From an uncultured Clostridia bacterium (GTDB lineage Bacteria > Bacillota > Clostridia > Christensenellales > UBA1242), in the NCBI GenBank assembly GCA_934777435.1, contig CAKVNK010000001.1, forward strand, positions 248,001 through 312,000: 64,000 nucleotides of DNA, read 5' to 3'. This document shows, piece after piece, positions 36,103 to 46,660 of the stretch. The notes beneath the pieces were generated by a model. That model was not told the DNA's origin and searched no databases. It was given only the letters and a program-made list of their open reading frames with translations. The first letter of the stretch is position 1. Each line of letters starts with the position of its first letter. A program made the translations under genes and the position numbers.

Positions 36103-36903
36103 ATGTTATATTTTGTTGCCACCCCAATCGGCAATTTAGAAGATATAAGTTATCGTGCAGTTGAAGTGCTTAAAAATTGTGATGTTATTGCGTGTGAAGA
36201 TACAAGACACTCTAAAATTTTGTTAGACCATTACAATATAAAAGCAAAAACCATTGCTTACCACAAATTTAATGAGCAAAACAGTGCTGACGGCATAATC
36301 AATCTTTTGCACGATGGCAAAAATGTTGCGGTTATAAGTGATGCTGGCATGCCAGTTATCAGCGACCCAGGCAATATTTTGGCTCAAAAACTTGTAGAAG
36401 CAAACATTAAGTTTACTGTTGTTCCAGGTGCAAACGCTGGCCTTTCTGCCCTTATCTTATCAGGCTTTGATGCGTCACACTTTGCATTTTTTGGCTTTTT
36501 AAGTGAAAAAAATAAAGAATTGAAACAACAACTTCAACAAATTAAAGTATTTAACGGAACTGTGGTGCTATATTCTTCTAAATACAATTTAAACAAAGAT
36601 TTAGATAGTTTATATAATAGCCTTGGCAGCGTTCGTGTTGCCATTGTAAGTGAAATTACAAAGATGCACGAAAATACACAAATTGTAACTTTACCATACC
36701 AAATTGAAGAACCTAAAGGTGAATTTGTTTTGGTTGTTCAAAACGTTGTGGCAGAGATGGAAAAGCCAACTGACGCACAGATTCTGGCAGAGATTAAACA
36801 AGCAATAAAACAAATTCCAAAAGCAGATGCCTTTAAGCAAATAAAAGAAAAATATGGTTTAACCAAATCATATATCTATAATCTTTATGAAAAAAATAAA
36901 TAA
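36103..36903 (+). CDS. rsmI: 16S rRNA (cytidine1402-2'-O)-methyltransferase
   Basis: 266-residue tetrapyrrole-methylase-fold enzyme that methylates the ribose of C1402 in the decoding centre. FVATPIGNLEDIS, CEDTRHSKILLDHY, ISDAGMPVISDPG, and VPGANAGLSALILSG are the family motifs. A C-terminal helical domain ends in KEKYGLTKSYIYNL. AAAGGAGTGTTATATG start, 119 bases after the methyltransferase gene. Confidence 0.95.
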   Translation: MLYFVATPIGNLEDISYRAVEVLKNCDVIACEDTRHSKILLDHYNIKAKTIAYHKFNEQNSADGIINLLHDGKNVAVISDAGMPVISDPGNILAQKLVEANIKFTVVPGANAGLSALILSGFDASHFAFFGFLSEKNKELKQQLQQIKVFNGTVVLYSSKYNLNKDLDSLYNSLGSVRVAIVSEITKMHENTQIVTLPYQIEEPKGEFVLVVQNVVAEMEKPTDAQILAEIKQAIKQIPKADAFKQIKEKYGLTKSYIYNLYEKNK

Positions 36904-36924
36904 GTGCTTTTGCACTTATTTTTT
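36898..36924 (+). terminator. terminator after rsmI
   Basis: AAATAAGTGC (36898-36907), TTTT loop, GCACTTATTT, then T residues. Includes the rsmI stop codon. Confidence 0.85.
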
Positions 36925-36962
36925 ATGTATTACACACACCAATCGGAATATATTATAAACAA

Positions 36963-36989
36963 AAAAAACGGATTAAATAATCCGTTTTT
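36963..36989 (-). terminator. terminator of the large surface-protein gene
   Basis: AAAAAACGGATTA / TAATCCGTTTTT hairpin 22 bases past the stop codon on the minus strand, followed by T residues in that direction. Confidence 0.82.
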
Positions 36990-37010
36990 CTTTATTTTTT
37001 GACTTATTGA

Positions 37011-40000
37011 TTATTCAACATCGCCAGATTTTGCTTCTGATTCTGCTTCTTCAGTTGTTGCTGTTGCTTCAACTTCTTCTACTTCTTCTTTAGCAACTTC
37101 TTTGTTTGCACCTTTTGTTGATTTTGCTTTAACTTGATTGTTGGCTTTTGTTTTGCCACCTTTGCCTTTACCTGTGAAGGCGAAGAACAAGATAACGCCA
37201 GCAAGAACAACTAATGACAATACGATAAGCACAACGCCAACTACTGTATCATTGCTCTTTTCAACATCAGATTCAGTTTTAACAGTAAACTTAATTTCTT
37301 TTGTTGCTGGGTTTGTGTTGCTGTCGGTTGCTTTGATCACCAATTTATATTCACCAGTTGCACTGATTGAATATGTTTTGGTGTTAGTACCTGTTGAACT
37401 TGTTGACATAACGCTGTCTCCATTGTAAAGTTCCACAGTTAAAGAATCCCAACTGATGTCTTTTAATTCACCATTTTTGTCCTTATCTTGTAAAACAAGG
37501 TTGGTGTTGTAAGTTTTAACATCTTTACCGTTTGTGATTGTGACCTCAAGTTTTCTACCACCATTTGTTGATGTTGAAGTTTTAACCAATTTGATTGTGT
37601 ATTCAATAGCGGTTTTGCCATCGTATACAATTTCTTTAGCCAAATCATCTTCATGGTCGATTGTGATTACTGGTGGAACATTGTCACCCACTTTGATTGT
37701 AAATGACTTTGTGATTGTGCTGTAAGCAGTTATTGCAGTATATTCAACTTTATAGTCACCTGTCAATGTTTCATTTGTTGTAAATTGCCATACAGTTGTG
37801 CCATTAACAATGTTCTTTTTTACTGTTTGAGTGTCACCTTTGAAAGTAACTTTCAATTCAACTTTTGCTTTAACATCACCTTGAGATGCACTTAAATCTG
37901 GAAGTGTTACAACGCTACCCAAAGGTGCGTATGAATAATCACTTTCGTTTAATGTTTCGTTCCATTTAAGTTCTGGACGAGTTACAGTGATTGTAAATAT
38001 TTGAGGTTCTGCTGTGTATGTTACACCAGCTGACTCATAACTTGCTGTAAATGTGATTTTATATTCACCTTGCTCCTTGAAGATGAAACTTGTTACATCA
38101 TCAGCGGATTGCCAATCTTTTCCACCATCTTCAACTGTGTAGTCGATTGTTGCTGATTCTGTTAAGTTTTGTGACAAATCATTTGACCACAAAACTGCAT
38201 CAAAGTTAACACGCATACCTGTTTCGCCAGTGATTGTGCTTGCACTTGAAGATTTAATATCGTCACCAGTTGCTGACACTTTCAAAATAGGGTCGCTTGC
38301 TAAAGTTGATTCAAATGTGAAGTACATATAGGTTGTGTTACCAGCATCATCTGTGGCTGTGTAAATAACGTGATATGTGCCTACTTTATCTGCTTTGATT
38401 GAGCCACCATAAATATATGATAAGCCTGAAATATTGTTTTTAAAGTTTTTCCCTGTAGGAGATTGATAATCTAAACCTATAATATCGTTAACTGGGCTGT
38501 CAACATAGTATAAAACGCTCATACTCAAAGATTTATCGTCATCTTCAAAACTTACGTCTGGTAAACGAACAGTTGTGCCTTGTTTAACTGTAAGTGCAGT
38601 TAAATCTACATCACCCAAATCGTGTGCGTTTACAACGTGTGCTGTAGGTGCTGCAACATCGGTCATATCTTTCAAGTTGAGTTTTTTAGTAGCAAGTGCG
38701 ATATTGCTGTCGTCATCAATAGACATAGCAACAATGTGTGCTTCTCTAAGATAACTTGCTTCATAACCTTTTAATTCAACATTATAGTTATTTTTATTCT
38801 TTTGTTCAGCATAAGCAAAACCATTGTATCTATCTTTCATATAGTTAACGAAAGCGTCAGTTTCAATTAAGTTTTTGCTACCAAAGTAACTGCCTTCTGG
38901 CAATGCTTCTTTTGCTGCTCTGTAAGCATTTTCAACATCTTGTGCCAAAGTTGTTGCAGTAGATTTTGCTGTGTAGTAATAGAACACTGCAGTTTTAAGG
39001 CGTTTATCAACATTAGTTGTTGATTCGCCACGTTTTGTTTCATTTGCATTGATGTTAACTGTGAATTTACCATCGCTTGCAACTGAATAATTATCTTTAA
39101 TGTTGTTAATTTCAACTGTGTGTTCTACAGATGTAGTTGGGGTTCTCAAATCAGTTGACAAAATTTCAAAGGTGTACATTGTTGTGTTTGAAACATACAA
39201 GTAACCTGTTTGTTTTGTGATGTCTTTTGCATAAACTTGGTAACCCAATGTATATTCACCAGCCATTTCTGATTGGTTTTCTGTGTTAAATTTGAATTTA
39301 ACTGCTTTGTTTGGTTTGCCAATGTTTGCATCTCCTGACACATTCATTTGGCTTGAATATGCTTCATCTGAAGAAATATTATATGCTTCTTTATCTTTTA
39401 ACATAATGTTATCAAGATAATAGATTGTGTTTGTACGTGAACTTTGAATATAACGAACAAAGATAAAATCTTTATAAGATGTTACGTTATCTTTAGCATA
39501 GATTGCTGGGAAGTAAAGTTCATTATAACCAAGTTGTGATTTGAATTCTGATGCAACAGTTGTGTCAATTTTATCTTCATCAACTGGCAATTTTGTTTCA
39601 GCATCAACTTCATAGTTATAAGCCATGAATACTTCTGGGTTTGTGTTATCTTTAACGCCGTCAATAGTAACTTTGATTGTTTTTGTGTTGCCGTAAGCAT
39701 CTTCAATGGTATATTCAACATACCAGTCACCTAACATATCTGTTGTGTATGAAGCCAAATTAAATGTTGTTTTGGTCATATCAAATTTAAAAGTGTTGTT
39801 TGATAAAGTTGTTGAAAGGTTGCCCTTGCTGATAACGATTGATTTAACATTGTGTTCAATGTTATCTTTTGTTTTGCTGTTAACAACAACATCTGGCAAT
39901 TTAATATCTTTTTGACCCAATTCAACGCTTGGCATTGTAGGGATATTGATTGTTAAATCGCTACTTGTAGGTGCTACAAAGTCTTTTTTAACTTCAACTG

Positions 40001-40820
40001 TGAAAGACTTTTTAGGTGGATTGTTCCCATAAGCATATGTGTATTCAATGGTATATTTACCTTCTTTTGTTGGATACAAATAATACTTATTTGTTTCAGC
40101 ATCTTTTTTAACGATATTGCTTGTTGATAAGTCAAGTTCTGTGCCGTAAGCGTCAAAAACTTTAAGGGTTACACCTGTGCTTGAAACATATGCACCTGTA
40201 TCCTTATTTTTAACGTTTGCTGTTGGCAATTCGATTTTATCAGCATCACTTGTTGACAATTTAACTGTTTCTGGTAAAAGAGTTTTTAAACCCGCCTTTG
40301 CTGAACCTTCACGTGCTGCAAAGTCAAGTTCATAACTAACATTTTCAACTGTTACAGAATAGGTGTTAGAATATAAAAGTTCGCCACCTTCTTCCATAAT
40401 GTACAAAATGTCGTATTTGCCGTTATTGAGTGTTTTGATTTCAAGAAATTCATCACTATCAACATTAATTTTTGCAAAATAATCAGCATCTCTTTCGTTT
40501 GTTTCTTGACCAGCTTCTGCCCCAACTTTATAGTCGTGTGAAGTGAAACTTGGGTCAACCACGCGGATTGTATATTTGGCAGTATCTTGCCATGAGTTGC
40601 CAGATTTAAGAAGTGGCACACGCAATGATTGGTTGCCATTAGCATCAACAAATGTTGCACGTGGCATCTTAACTGCTTTGATGGCCATATTGTAGTTAGT
40701 TTTGGCCTTGTTTAAAGCCGCATAAGTACGAACATTTGGTGCAAATGTGAACAATAAACTTGCAAACGCAAATGCCATAAAGCATAATATAACCTTAAAA
40801 TACTTCTTAATTGATTTCAT
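37011..40820 (-). CDS. large cell-surface protein with Ig/cadherin-like repeats and C-terminal anchor
   Basis: 1269 residues. Signal peptide at 1-33 (KKYFKVILCFMAFAFASLLF, then APNVRTYA). The body is a string of beta-sandwich modules of about 90-110 residues; closing strands such as KYTIEYTYAYGNNPPKKSFTVEVK, DWYVEYTIEDAYGNTKTIKV and TYHVIYTATDDAGNTTYMYF recur. A membrane helix lies near 1192-1217 (VVGVVLIVLSLVVLAGVILFFAF), followed by Lys-rich and then Ala/Glu-rich cytoplasmic tail of about 50 residues. No LPxTG motif, so the protein is held by the helix. Its promoter matches both hexamers fully, so it may be one of the most abundant envelope proteins. Ligand unknown. Confidence 0.85.
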   Translation of the reverse strand: MKSIKKYFKVILCFMAFAFASLLFTFAPNVRTYAALNKAKTNYNMAIKAVKMPRATFVDANGNQSLRVPLLKSGNSWQDTAKYTIRVVDPSFTSHDYKVGAEAGQETNERDADYFAKINVDSDEFLEIKTLNNGKYDILYIMEEGGELLYSNTYSVTVENVSYELDFAAREGSAKAGLKTLLPETVKLSTSDADKIELPTANVKNKDTGAYVSSTGVTLKVFDAYGTELDLSTSNIVKKDAETNKYYLYPTKEGKYTIEYTYAYGNNPPKKSFTVEVKKDFVAPTSSDLTINIPTMPSVELGQKDIKLPDVVVNSKTKDNIEHNVKSIVISKGNLSTTLSNNTFKFDMTKTTFNLASYTTDMLGDWYVEYTIEDAYGNTKTIKVTIDGVKDNTNPEVFMAYNYEVDAETKLPVDEDKIDTTVASEFKSQLGYNELYFPAIYAKDNVTSYKDFIFVRYIQSSRTNTIYYLDNIMLKDKEAYNISSDEAYSSQMNVSGDANIGKPNKAVKFKFNTENQSEMAGEYTLGYQVYAKDITKQTGYLYVSNTTMYTFEILSTDLRTPTTSVEHTVEINNIKDNYSVASDGKFTVNINANETKRGESTTNVDKRLKTAVFYYYTAKSTATTLAQDVENAYRAAKEALPEGSYFGSKNLIETDAFVNYMKDRYNGFAYAEQKNKNNYNVELKGYEASYLREAHIVAMSIDDDSNIALATKKLNLKDMTDVAAPTAHVVNAHDLGDVDLTALTVKQGTTVRLPDVSFEDDDKSLSMSVLYYVDSPVNDIIGLDYQSPTGKNFKNNISGLSYIYGGSIKADKVGTYHVIYTATDDAGNTTYMYFTFESTLASDPILKVSATGDDIKSSSASTITGETGMRVNFDAVLWSNDLSQNLTESATIDYTVEDGGKDWQSADDVTSFIFKEQGEYKITFTASYESAGVTYTAEPQIFTITVTRPELKWNETLNESDYSYAPLGSVVTLPDLSASQGDVKAKVELKVTFKGDTQTVKKNIVNGTTVWQFTTNETLTGDYKVEYTAITAYSTITKSFTIKVGDNVPPVITIDHEDDLAKEIVYDGKTAIEYTIKLVKTSTSTNGGRKLEVTITNGKDVKTYNTNLVLQDKDKNGELKDISWDSLTVELYNGDSVMSTSSTGTNTKTYSISATGEYKLVIKATDSNTNPATKEIKFTVKTESDVEKSNDTVVGVVLIVLSLVVLAGVILFFAFTGKGKGGKTKANNQVKAKSTKGANKEVAKEEVEEVEATATTEEAESEAKSGDVE

Positions 40821-40850
40821 TATGTTCTCCTATATTAGTAAATCTAAAAA

Positions 40851-40879
40851 ATTATATAAAATATGGATAATTTTGTCAA
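40851..40879 (-). promoter_or_regulatory. full-consensus sigma-A promoter of the surface-protein gene
   Basis: Minus strand TTGACA (40879-40874), 17 bp, TATAAT (40856-40851); predicted start about 40844, leader with AGGAGAACATAATG. Confidence 0.88.
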
Positions 40880-40980
40880 ACGAAAATACGCGTGTTTTTT
40901 AATATTTACTGCAAATAGTTTAAGGGAAAATTTGATTTTTACACAAAGAAATTTAGCTAGTTATGTCGAATTAGTAAAAA

Positions 40981-41008
40981 AAAGGGAAATTGCCCTAACA
41001 ATTCCCCT
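40981..41008 (-). terminator. terminator downstream of the HicB-like pair
   Basis: On the minus strand AGGGGAATTG / CAATTTCCC with a six-base loop, followed by a run of eight T. Confidence 0.7.
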
Positions 41009-41098
41009 AAAATATTAAAATTTTTTGCTATTTTTGTTTGATTTTAATTTAACTATTCTACAATTTTGCAATGTTTTTCACGCTAAACTTTTAAATGT

Positions 41099-41629
41099 TT
41101 AAAGCCTTGAAAGTTGGCTTGTTGCATATTCTTTTGTTACAAAGTTAAATTCATCACTGCTTGCCAAAAAATATTGTTTTTCGCGGTGCTTGTTAAGCAT
41201 TGATAAAAAATCACTATCAAGCATTTTATATCTTTCAATAAGAACATCATTTAAGCGTTTAAAATCAATAGTTTTTGCATCTGCAAGTGCTTTTGCTGTG
41301 GTTAACGCCCACTCGTTTGGTTCTTCGCCATTTGGATTATCAAAATCACAAAGAATATTCATATTTTCAGGCGAAACAACCAACTTGCAAATAACTTTTA
41401 TCTTTTCTAATGTTGTGCGTTGTAATTCTTTAACTGCGTTTGCGTCCAAATAATAAAATTCATACAACCTATCAGTTTCACCAACAATAGATTTTGCATG
41501 AAGTGGACGTTTAAGCACCACTCTATCACCATATACGCCACGACCACGTTTATACTCAACAATTTCATAAAAATTGTTAATCAAAAAATCAAGTTGTGGC
41601 CAATTTTGTTCGTTAACTTTTGTTGCCAT
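41099..41629 (-). CDS. unknown protein paired with a HicB-like protein
   Basis: 176 residues, not recognised. Cytosolic; starts ATKVNEQNWPQLDFLINNFYEIVEYKRGRGVYGDRVV, then a region of charged helices (AVKELQRTTLEKIKVI, FKRLNDVLIERYKML) and a C-terminal LSMLNKHREKQYFL. It begins nine bases after the HicB-like gene stop, so both are in one unit. It is far longer than HicA toxins and has no visible double-stranded-RNA-binding fold motif. Confidence 0.68.
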   Translation of the reverse strand: MATKVNEQNWPQLDFLINNFYEIVEYKRGRGVYGDRVVLKRPLHAKSIVGETDRLYEFYYLDANAVKELQRTTLEKIKVICKLVVSPENMNILCDFDNPNGEEPNEWALTTAKALADAKTIDFKRLNDVLIERYKMLDSDFLSMLNKHREKQYFLASSDEFNFVTKEYATSQLSRL

Positions 41630-41638
41630 AGGCCACCA

Positions 41639-41908
41639 CTATGTTAATGCGTCAACCAGCAAAACGATATGTTTTTTGTTTGCTTTGTAGATAGTTTCAA
41701 AGTCTGATGGAGATTCCAACTCACAATCAAACTTAACAGCACACTCTATGGTTGCACACAAATATTCTTTGGCTTTGATGAAAGCATCAACAACAGTTTC
41801 ACCTTCTGTAACAATGCCCAAATCTGGAATTGAAACAGTAAACCAACCTGTGTTTGTGCCTTTTTCATCGTCCTTATACATAATTACTGGGTAAACTAAA
41901 TCCTTCAT
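41639..41908 (-). CDS. HicB-like antitoxin-fold protein, orphan
   Basis: 89 residues of the HicB N-terminal fold: VYPVIMYKDDEKGTNTGWFTVSIPDLGIVTEGET, then DAFIKAKEYLCATIE. HicB is a degenerate RNase H-like fold that usually neutralises a small HicA mRNA interferase. No HicA-sized gene is adjacent, and the C-terminal DNA-binding part is short or missing. AAGGGGCAGGTATG gives the ribosome-binding site. Might regulate or pair with the unknown gene after it. Confidence 0.75.
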   Translation of the reverse strand: MKDLVYPVIMYKDDEKGTNTGWFTVSIPDLGIVTEGETVVDAFIKAKEYLCATIECAVKFDCELESPSDFETIYKANKKHIVLLVDALT

Positions 41909-42089
41909 ACCTGCCCCTTGTTAAAAATTTTAATTTAAAATGTTTTTAAACGCAACAAAAACACTTCTCATTTATAATGATTATACAACATGATAACACA
42001 AAATTTTATTTAAGTAAAACAAATTGCAACACATTTTTTGTTTGCTTAAAAATATGTTAACCACAAGATTTCACCCAACAATAGGCAGA

Positions 42090-42115
42090 AAAAAACCGCT
42101 TTTGATTAAGCGGTT
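42090..42115 (-). terminator. terminator of the 42106 gene
   Basis: AACCGCT / AGCGGTT hairpin; on the minus strand it is followed by TTTTTTT. It overlaps the gene's stop codon. Confidence 0.78.
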
Positions 42116-42354
42116 ATTGTATCTTCTTTGGCTGTGCCAAGATAATTTAAATATTCGTTGTTTTGTGAAAATTTTTCTACAAGCTTTGCAACTGATTGGC
42201 GAAACTCATTTCTTTTTCCAGGGACTTCTGCTGGTTTTAACGGAGAACTGGGGGCGGCAGTTTTTTCTCTCTTTTTAGCAAGTTCATTAACAAGGTTTGT
42301 TGTTTCGTCTTTAAATTGCTTTTTTGCATTTTCAATAATGATTTTGTTAATCAT
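42106..42354 (-). CDS. small charged unknown protein
   Basis: 82 residues: an N-terminal Lys/Glu helix (KIIIENAKKQFKDETTNL), a Pro-rich middle (AAPSSPLKPAEVPGKR) and a C-terminal helix. No signal or membrane segment; probably small, helical and partly disordered. The strong AAAGGAGGCGTTAATCATG site and dedicated terminator argue that it is a real gene. Not recognised. Confidence 0.68.
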   Translation of the reverse strand: MINKIIIENAKKQFKDETTNLVNELAKKREKTAAPSSPLKPAEVPGKRNEFRQSVAKLVEKFSQNNEYLNYLGTAKEDTITA

Positions 42355-42631
42355 GATTAACGCCTCCTTTATTTAATGACCATATAATAGCACAATTTTT
42401 TTAGTTTGTAAATAGTTTTTGATAAAATTTTTTAATATTTTTTAACCCCTTCTAATTGCCTATAATATAGTATTTTATCGGGATTTTACACTTAATTTTT
42501 TATTAAATTTTTTGTTGAAGATTATTTCACACTATTTTTTTAATTGTTATCAACAAAAATTATATTTTAACCTTACATCAAAATTATATCTGATTAATTA
42601 AAATTATTTATGATTAAACACTGCAAACAAA

Positions 42632-42660
42632 AAAGTGGCAATCATAAAGCCACATTTTTA
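42632..42660 (-). terminator. possible second hairpin downstream of rpoC
   Basis: GTGGC / GCCAC with a nine-base loop; T/A tracts on both sides. Weaker than the hairpin at 42707. Confidence 0.45.
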
Positions 42661-42706
42661 ATATTGTATTTTACTTCACATGAAATATCAACTCAGTTAA
42701 ATTAAC

Positions 42707-42734
42707 AAAAAGGTAACCCTTACGAGTTACCTTT
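42707..42734 (-). terminator. rpoC terminator
   Basis: On the minus strand AAAAGGTAAC, eight-base loop, GTTACCTTTTT, 20 bases past the rpoC stop. Confidence 0.85.
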
Positions 42735-42753
42735 TGCATAAAATTTCTATGTT

Positions 42754-45700
42754 TTATTCTTCATCATCAATGTCGTCAAATTTCATGTCAACATTGTCGT
42801 TTGTGAAGTTCAAACTATCTTCTTTAACTTGTTTTGGAAGAACGTTGCGGTATGCTGGAGCACCAGTACCAGCTGGAATCATCTTACCGATGATAATGTT
42901 TTCTTTCAAACCTGTTAAGTGGTCTACTTTACCTTTCAAAGCGGCTTCGGTTAAAACGTTGCTTGATTCTTGGAAAGATGCAGCAGACAAGAAGCTTTCA
43001 GTTGTCAAACTTGCTTTTGTGATACCTTGAAGTTCACGTTTAGCAGTTGCAGGAACGCCACCTTCAGCCAAAGCTTTTTGGTTAGCTTGTTCGTAGATAC
43101 GAATATCAACAATATCGCCTGGCAATAAGTCTGTATCACCTGCATTTTCGATTTTAACTTTACGGAGCATTTGACGAATAATAATTTCCAAGTGTTTTGC
43201 GTTAATAGCAACAGATTGTGATTTATAAACTTCAAGCACTTCGTTAAGCAAATATTCTTGAACGGCTTTCACACCACGTGTACGGAGCACATCTTTAGGG
43301 TTCAATGGACCTTCTGTAAGTGCTGTACCTGGGGTGATTACATCGCCTTGTTTAACTTTGATTGTTGAACCAAATGGAAGAATATAACTTTCTTCTGTTT
43401 GACCTTTAACAACAACTTCAAAGCGTTTGTCAATTTGATTGATGCTTACTTTACCACCGATATCGCTGATAACAGCAGCACCTTTAGGGTTACGTGCTTC
43501 GAAAATTTCTTCAACACGAGGCAAACCAGAAGTAATATCGTTAGATGCAGTACCACCGCTGTGGAAGGTACGAAGCACCAACTGTGTACCAGGTTCACCG
43601 ATTGATTGAGCAGCGATAACACCAACTGCTTCACCAACGTGAACAAGGTCGTTTGTAGACATATCACGGCCGTAGCATTTTGCACATACGCCGTTTTTTG
43701 CTTTACATGTAAGCAAACTGCGGATAGTAACTTTTTCAACACCAGCATTGACGATAACTTTTGCAAGTTCGTCACTGATGTAACAGTCAGCACCAACAAT
43801 TTCTTTCTTTGTTTTAGGGTCGATAACTGGCGATGCTGTATAACGACCAACAATACGTGCTTCCAATGTTTCAACAACAGTGCCGTTTTGTTTGATTTCG
43901 GTAACGTCAATACCTTTAACTGTTTCACCAAGGTTGCCAAAGCAATCTTCTTCAGTGATTGTGGTATCTTGTGCAATATCAACCAAACGACGTGTTAAGT
44001 AACCAGAGTCAGCAGTTTTAAGTGCGGTATCCATAAGTTGTTTACGGCTACCACGTGCTGCCATGTAATATTCAAGTGGGTTCAAGCCACGGCGGAAGTT
44101 AGATTTAACTGGCACGTCACTAACTGCACCAGATGCAACCGCTGTGTTACCAATAACACCACAAAGTTGTTTCAAACTGTCTTCACCACCACGGGCTTTA
44201 GATGTAATAATAACTTTGATTGAGTTAAATTTATCCAAATGACCAGATGTAACTTTAATAACATCGTTAACTGCTTTATCCCAAACAGCCATATTTTTGT
44301 TATATTTATCAGCATAACTCATCAAACCTTGCATATACATATCGTCATTTGCTTGAACGATTTTGTCTGCTTCATCAATGATTTGTTGACGTTCTTCAGC
44401 TTCCTTCATATCAAAGATTGAAAGTGAAACACTTGAAAGTGTGCTGTATTTATAACCCATATTTTTAATATCATCAATCATGGTTACAGTTGTGTTTGTG
44501 CCATGTTTACGATAACAAGTTTCAATCAACTTGCCATATGTGCCTTTTTTAACTTCATCTTCAATTTCAAGGCGAAGTGCATTTTCTTTTGTATCACGAG
44601 TAACAAAACCAAGGTCTTGTGGAATAATACTGTTGAAAATGACTTTACCAAGGGTTGTTTCGATACGGCCTGTAACCTTTTCACCATTGAAATCAACGGT
44701 ACGGCGTAAATTAATTTTTGCTTGAAGGCTAAGTTTGCCGTTTTCATGTGCAAGTTGTGCTTCATCAGCACTTGCAAATGTCATACCTTCACCCAACGCA
44801 CCATCACGTACGGCTGTAAGGTAGTAGTTACCCAAAATCATATCTTGGCTAGGCACCATATTAGGGCTACCATCACTTGGTTTAAGCACGTTATTTGATG
44901 CTAACAAAAGCATACGGGCTTCTGTTCTTGCTTCAACTGAAAGTGGAACGTGCATACTCATTTGGTCACCGTCGAAGTCGGCGTTAAAGCCACCACACGC
45001 CAAAGGTGGAAGACGGATTGCCTTACCTTCTACAAGGATAGGTTCAAATGCTTGCACTGAAAGTTTGTGAAGTGTAGGCGCACGGTTCAAAAGAACTGGG
45101 TGACCTTCAACAACTTCTTGCAAAATATCGTAAACGATTGGACGCTCTTGTTCAATCATACGTGTTGCTTTTTTAAGGTTGTTTGTTGCGTTCATTTCCA
45201 ACAAACGTTTAATAATAAATGGACGGAACAATTCAAGAGCCATCATTTTTGGCAAACCGCATTGATAAATTTTAAGTTCTGGGCCAACAACAATAACTGA
45301 ACGGCCAGAATAGTCAACACGTTTACCAAGCAAATTTTGACGGAAACGACCATGTTTACCCTTTAAACTTGCGGTTAACGATTTCAAATCTCTTTGACGG
45401 CTACCTTGAACAGCACGACCACGTTTACCGTTATCAAACAAAGCGTCAACCGCTTCTTGTAACATACGTTTTTCGTTACGTACAATAATGTCAGGTGCAC
45501 CAAGTTCAATCAATTTTTTCAAACGATTGTTACGGTTGATAACACGGCGGTATAAATCATTCAAGTCACTTGCAGCAAATTTGCCACCATCAATTTGAAC
45601 TAATGGACGCAAATCTGGTGGAATAACTGGAATAACATCCAAAATCATCCAACTTGGTTTGTTGCCTGATTTAATAAACGCTTCAATAACTTCCAACTTT

Positions 45701-46326
45701 TTGGTTGCTTTAAGTTTACGTTGACCTTTTGTTGTGTGCATGATTTCAGTAAGTTCATCACGCTCTTTTTCAAGGTCAATATTGTTCAACAATTCTTTAA
45801 TTGCTTCAGCACCCATACCAGCACGGAAACCATTAGGACCATATTTTTCAATGGCTTCACGGTATTCTTTATCACGGATAACTTGTTTGTATGCAAATTC
45901 TGTATTTTTAGGGTCAAGAACAACATAACTTACATAATACAAAACTTCGTCCAAAAGTTTTGGGCTCATATCAAGTGTGATACCGATACGGCTTGGCACG
46001 CCTTTAAAGAACCAAATATGGCTTACTGGGCAAGCAAGTTCAATGTGACCCATACGTTCACGGCGAACTTTACTGCGTGTTACTTCAACGCCACATTTAT
46101 CACAAACAACGCCTTTATAACGCACACGTTTATACTTACCGCAATGACACTCCCAGTCCTTTTTAGGTCCAAAAATACGTTCACAGAAAAGGCCGTCTTT
46201 TTCAGGCTTCTGTGTACGATAATTGATTGTTTCAGGTTTTGTAACTTCGCCACGTGACCAAGACCTAATCATTTCTGGTGAAGCGATTGCCACTCTGATT
46301 GAGTCAAAATTGTTTAATTCAAACAT
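42754..46326 (-). CDS. rpoC: RNA polymerase beta' subunit
   Basis: 1190 residues. N-terminal zinc site [20 protein letters not shown] (about 60-79), clamp [17 protein letters not shown], the active-site NADFDGDQM with the three metal-binding Asp, the bridge-helix region with [21 protein letters not shown], the second zinc site ([13 protein letters not shown]) and the C-terminal [16 protein letters not shown] segment ([14 protein letters not shown]). Ends in an Asp-rich tail. GAATAGGAGAAAAAATTAGATG start, 33 bases after the small gene that separates it from rpoB. Confidence 0.98.
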   Translation of the reverse strand: MFELNNFDSIRVAIASPEMIRSWSRGEVTKPETINYRTQKPEKDGLFCERIFGPKKDWECHCGKYKRVRYKGVVCDKCGVEVTRSKVRRERMGHIELACPVSHIWFFKGVPSRIGITLDMSPKLLDEVLYYVSYVVLDPKNTEFAYKQVIRDKEYREAIEKYGPNGFRAGMGAEAIKELLNNIDLEKERDELTEIMHTTKGQRKLKATKKLEVIEAFIKSGNKPSWMILDVIPVIPPDLRPLVQIDGGKFAASDLNDLYRRVINRNNRLKKLIELGAPDIIVRNEKRMLQEAVDALFDNGKRGRAVQGSRQRDLKSLTASLKGKHGRFRQNLLGKRVDYSGRSVIVVGPELKIYQCGLPKMMALELFRPFIIKRLLEMNATNNLKKATRMIEQERPIVYDILQEVVEGHPVLLNRAPTLHKLSVQAFEPILVEGKAIRLPPLACGGFNADFDGDQMSMHVPLSVEARTEARMLLLASNNVLKPSDGSPNMVPSQDMILGNYYLTAVRDGALGEGMTFASADEAQLAHENGKLSLQAKINLRRTVDFNGEKVTGRIETTLGKVIFNSIIPQDLGFVTRDTKENALRLEIEDEVKKGTYGKLIETCYRKHGTNTTVTMIDDIKNMGYKYSTLSSVSLSIFDMKEAEERQQIIDEADKIVQANDDMYMQGLMSYADKYNKNMAVWDKAVNDVIKVTSGHLDKFNSIKVIITSKARGGEDSLKQLCGVIGNTAVASGAVSDVPVKSNFRRGLNPLEYYMAARGSRKQLMDTALKTADSGYLTRRLVDIAQDTTITEEDCFGNLGETVKGIDVTEIKQNGTVVETLEARIVGRYTASPVIDPKTKKEIVGADCYISDELAKVIVNAGVEKVTIRSLLTCKAKNGVCAKCYGRDMSTNDLVHVGEAVGVIAAQSIGEPGTQLVLRTFHSGGTASNDITSGLPRVEEIFEARNPKGAAVISDIGGKVSINQIDKRFEVVVKGQTEESYILPFGSTIKVKQGDVITPGTALTEGPLNPKDVLRTRGVKAVQEYLLNEVLEVYKSQSVAINAKHLEIIIRQMLRKVKIENAGDTDLLPGDIVDIRIYEQANQKALAEGGVPATAKRELQGITKASLTTESFLSAASFQESSNVLTEAALKGKVDHLTGLKENIIIGKMIPAGTGAPAYRNVLPKQVKEDSLNFTNDNVDMKFDDIDDEE

Positions 46327-46358
46327 CTAATTTTTTCTCCTATTCTATTCTCAACGGA

Positions 46359-46586
46359 TTAATCAACTGATACAATTTCAGTTTGCATTGCAATGTTTGC
46401 AATACGATTGCTTCTTTTATCCTTTTTGCCTGACATTTTTTTTAAATAGTCCATAATTTCACACCAAGTGGCATATGTTACCATTTCGCCTTGCAAATCG
46501 GCATAATGGCTATGCTTTTCGCAGAGCAACTTATAGTCGCCCCTTGAAAAGTTTACCATAACCAAAGTATCTTTTGTTTTATCCAT
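46359..46586 (-). CDS. small unknown protein between rpoB and rpoC
   Basis: 75 residues: MDKTKDTLVMVNFSRGDYKLLCEKHSHYADLQG-like start, then GEMVTYATWCEIMDYLKKM and a basic KKDKRSNRIA tail. No known family. It has its own AGGAGTAACAATG site and lies in the rpoB-rpoC transcript, so it should be made with core RNA polymerase. The gene pair is normally directly adjacent in Bacillota. The N-terminal beta then helix plan could be a small adaptor; this is not established. Confidence 0.72.
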   Translation of the reverse strand: MDKTKDTLVMVNFSRGDYKLLCEKHSHYADLQGEMVTYATWCEIMDYLKKMSGKKDKRSNRIANIAMQTEIVSVD

Positions 46587-46660
46587 TGTTACTCCTATAT
46601 ATCTAAACTGTTAAATTTTGTTGTTAACCTATTTAATAATTAACTAAATTATTGTTATTG

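Larger units (their letters stand above)
42355..42753. other. intergenic region downstream of rpoC
   Basis: 399 bp AT-rich. Contains two hairpins that can end rpoC transcription (42632-42660 and 42707-42734), and the ribosome-binding site of the 42106 gene at its left end. No ORF recognised. Confidence 0.6.

Noticed and set aside
41639..41908. Complete HicAB toxin-antitoxin module
   Set aside because: No gene of HicA size or motif lies next to it.
43446..43982. 178-codon frame inside rpoC in another frame, and a 178-codon antisense frame at 45721-46257
   Set aside because: Both are composition shadows of rpoC, which is intact and conserved.
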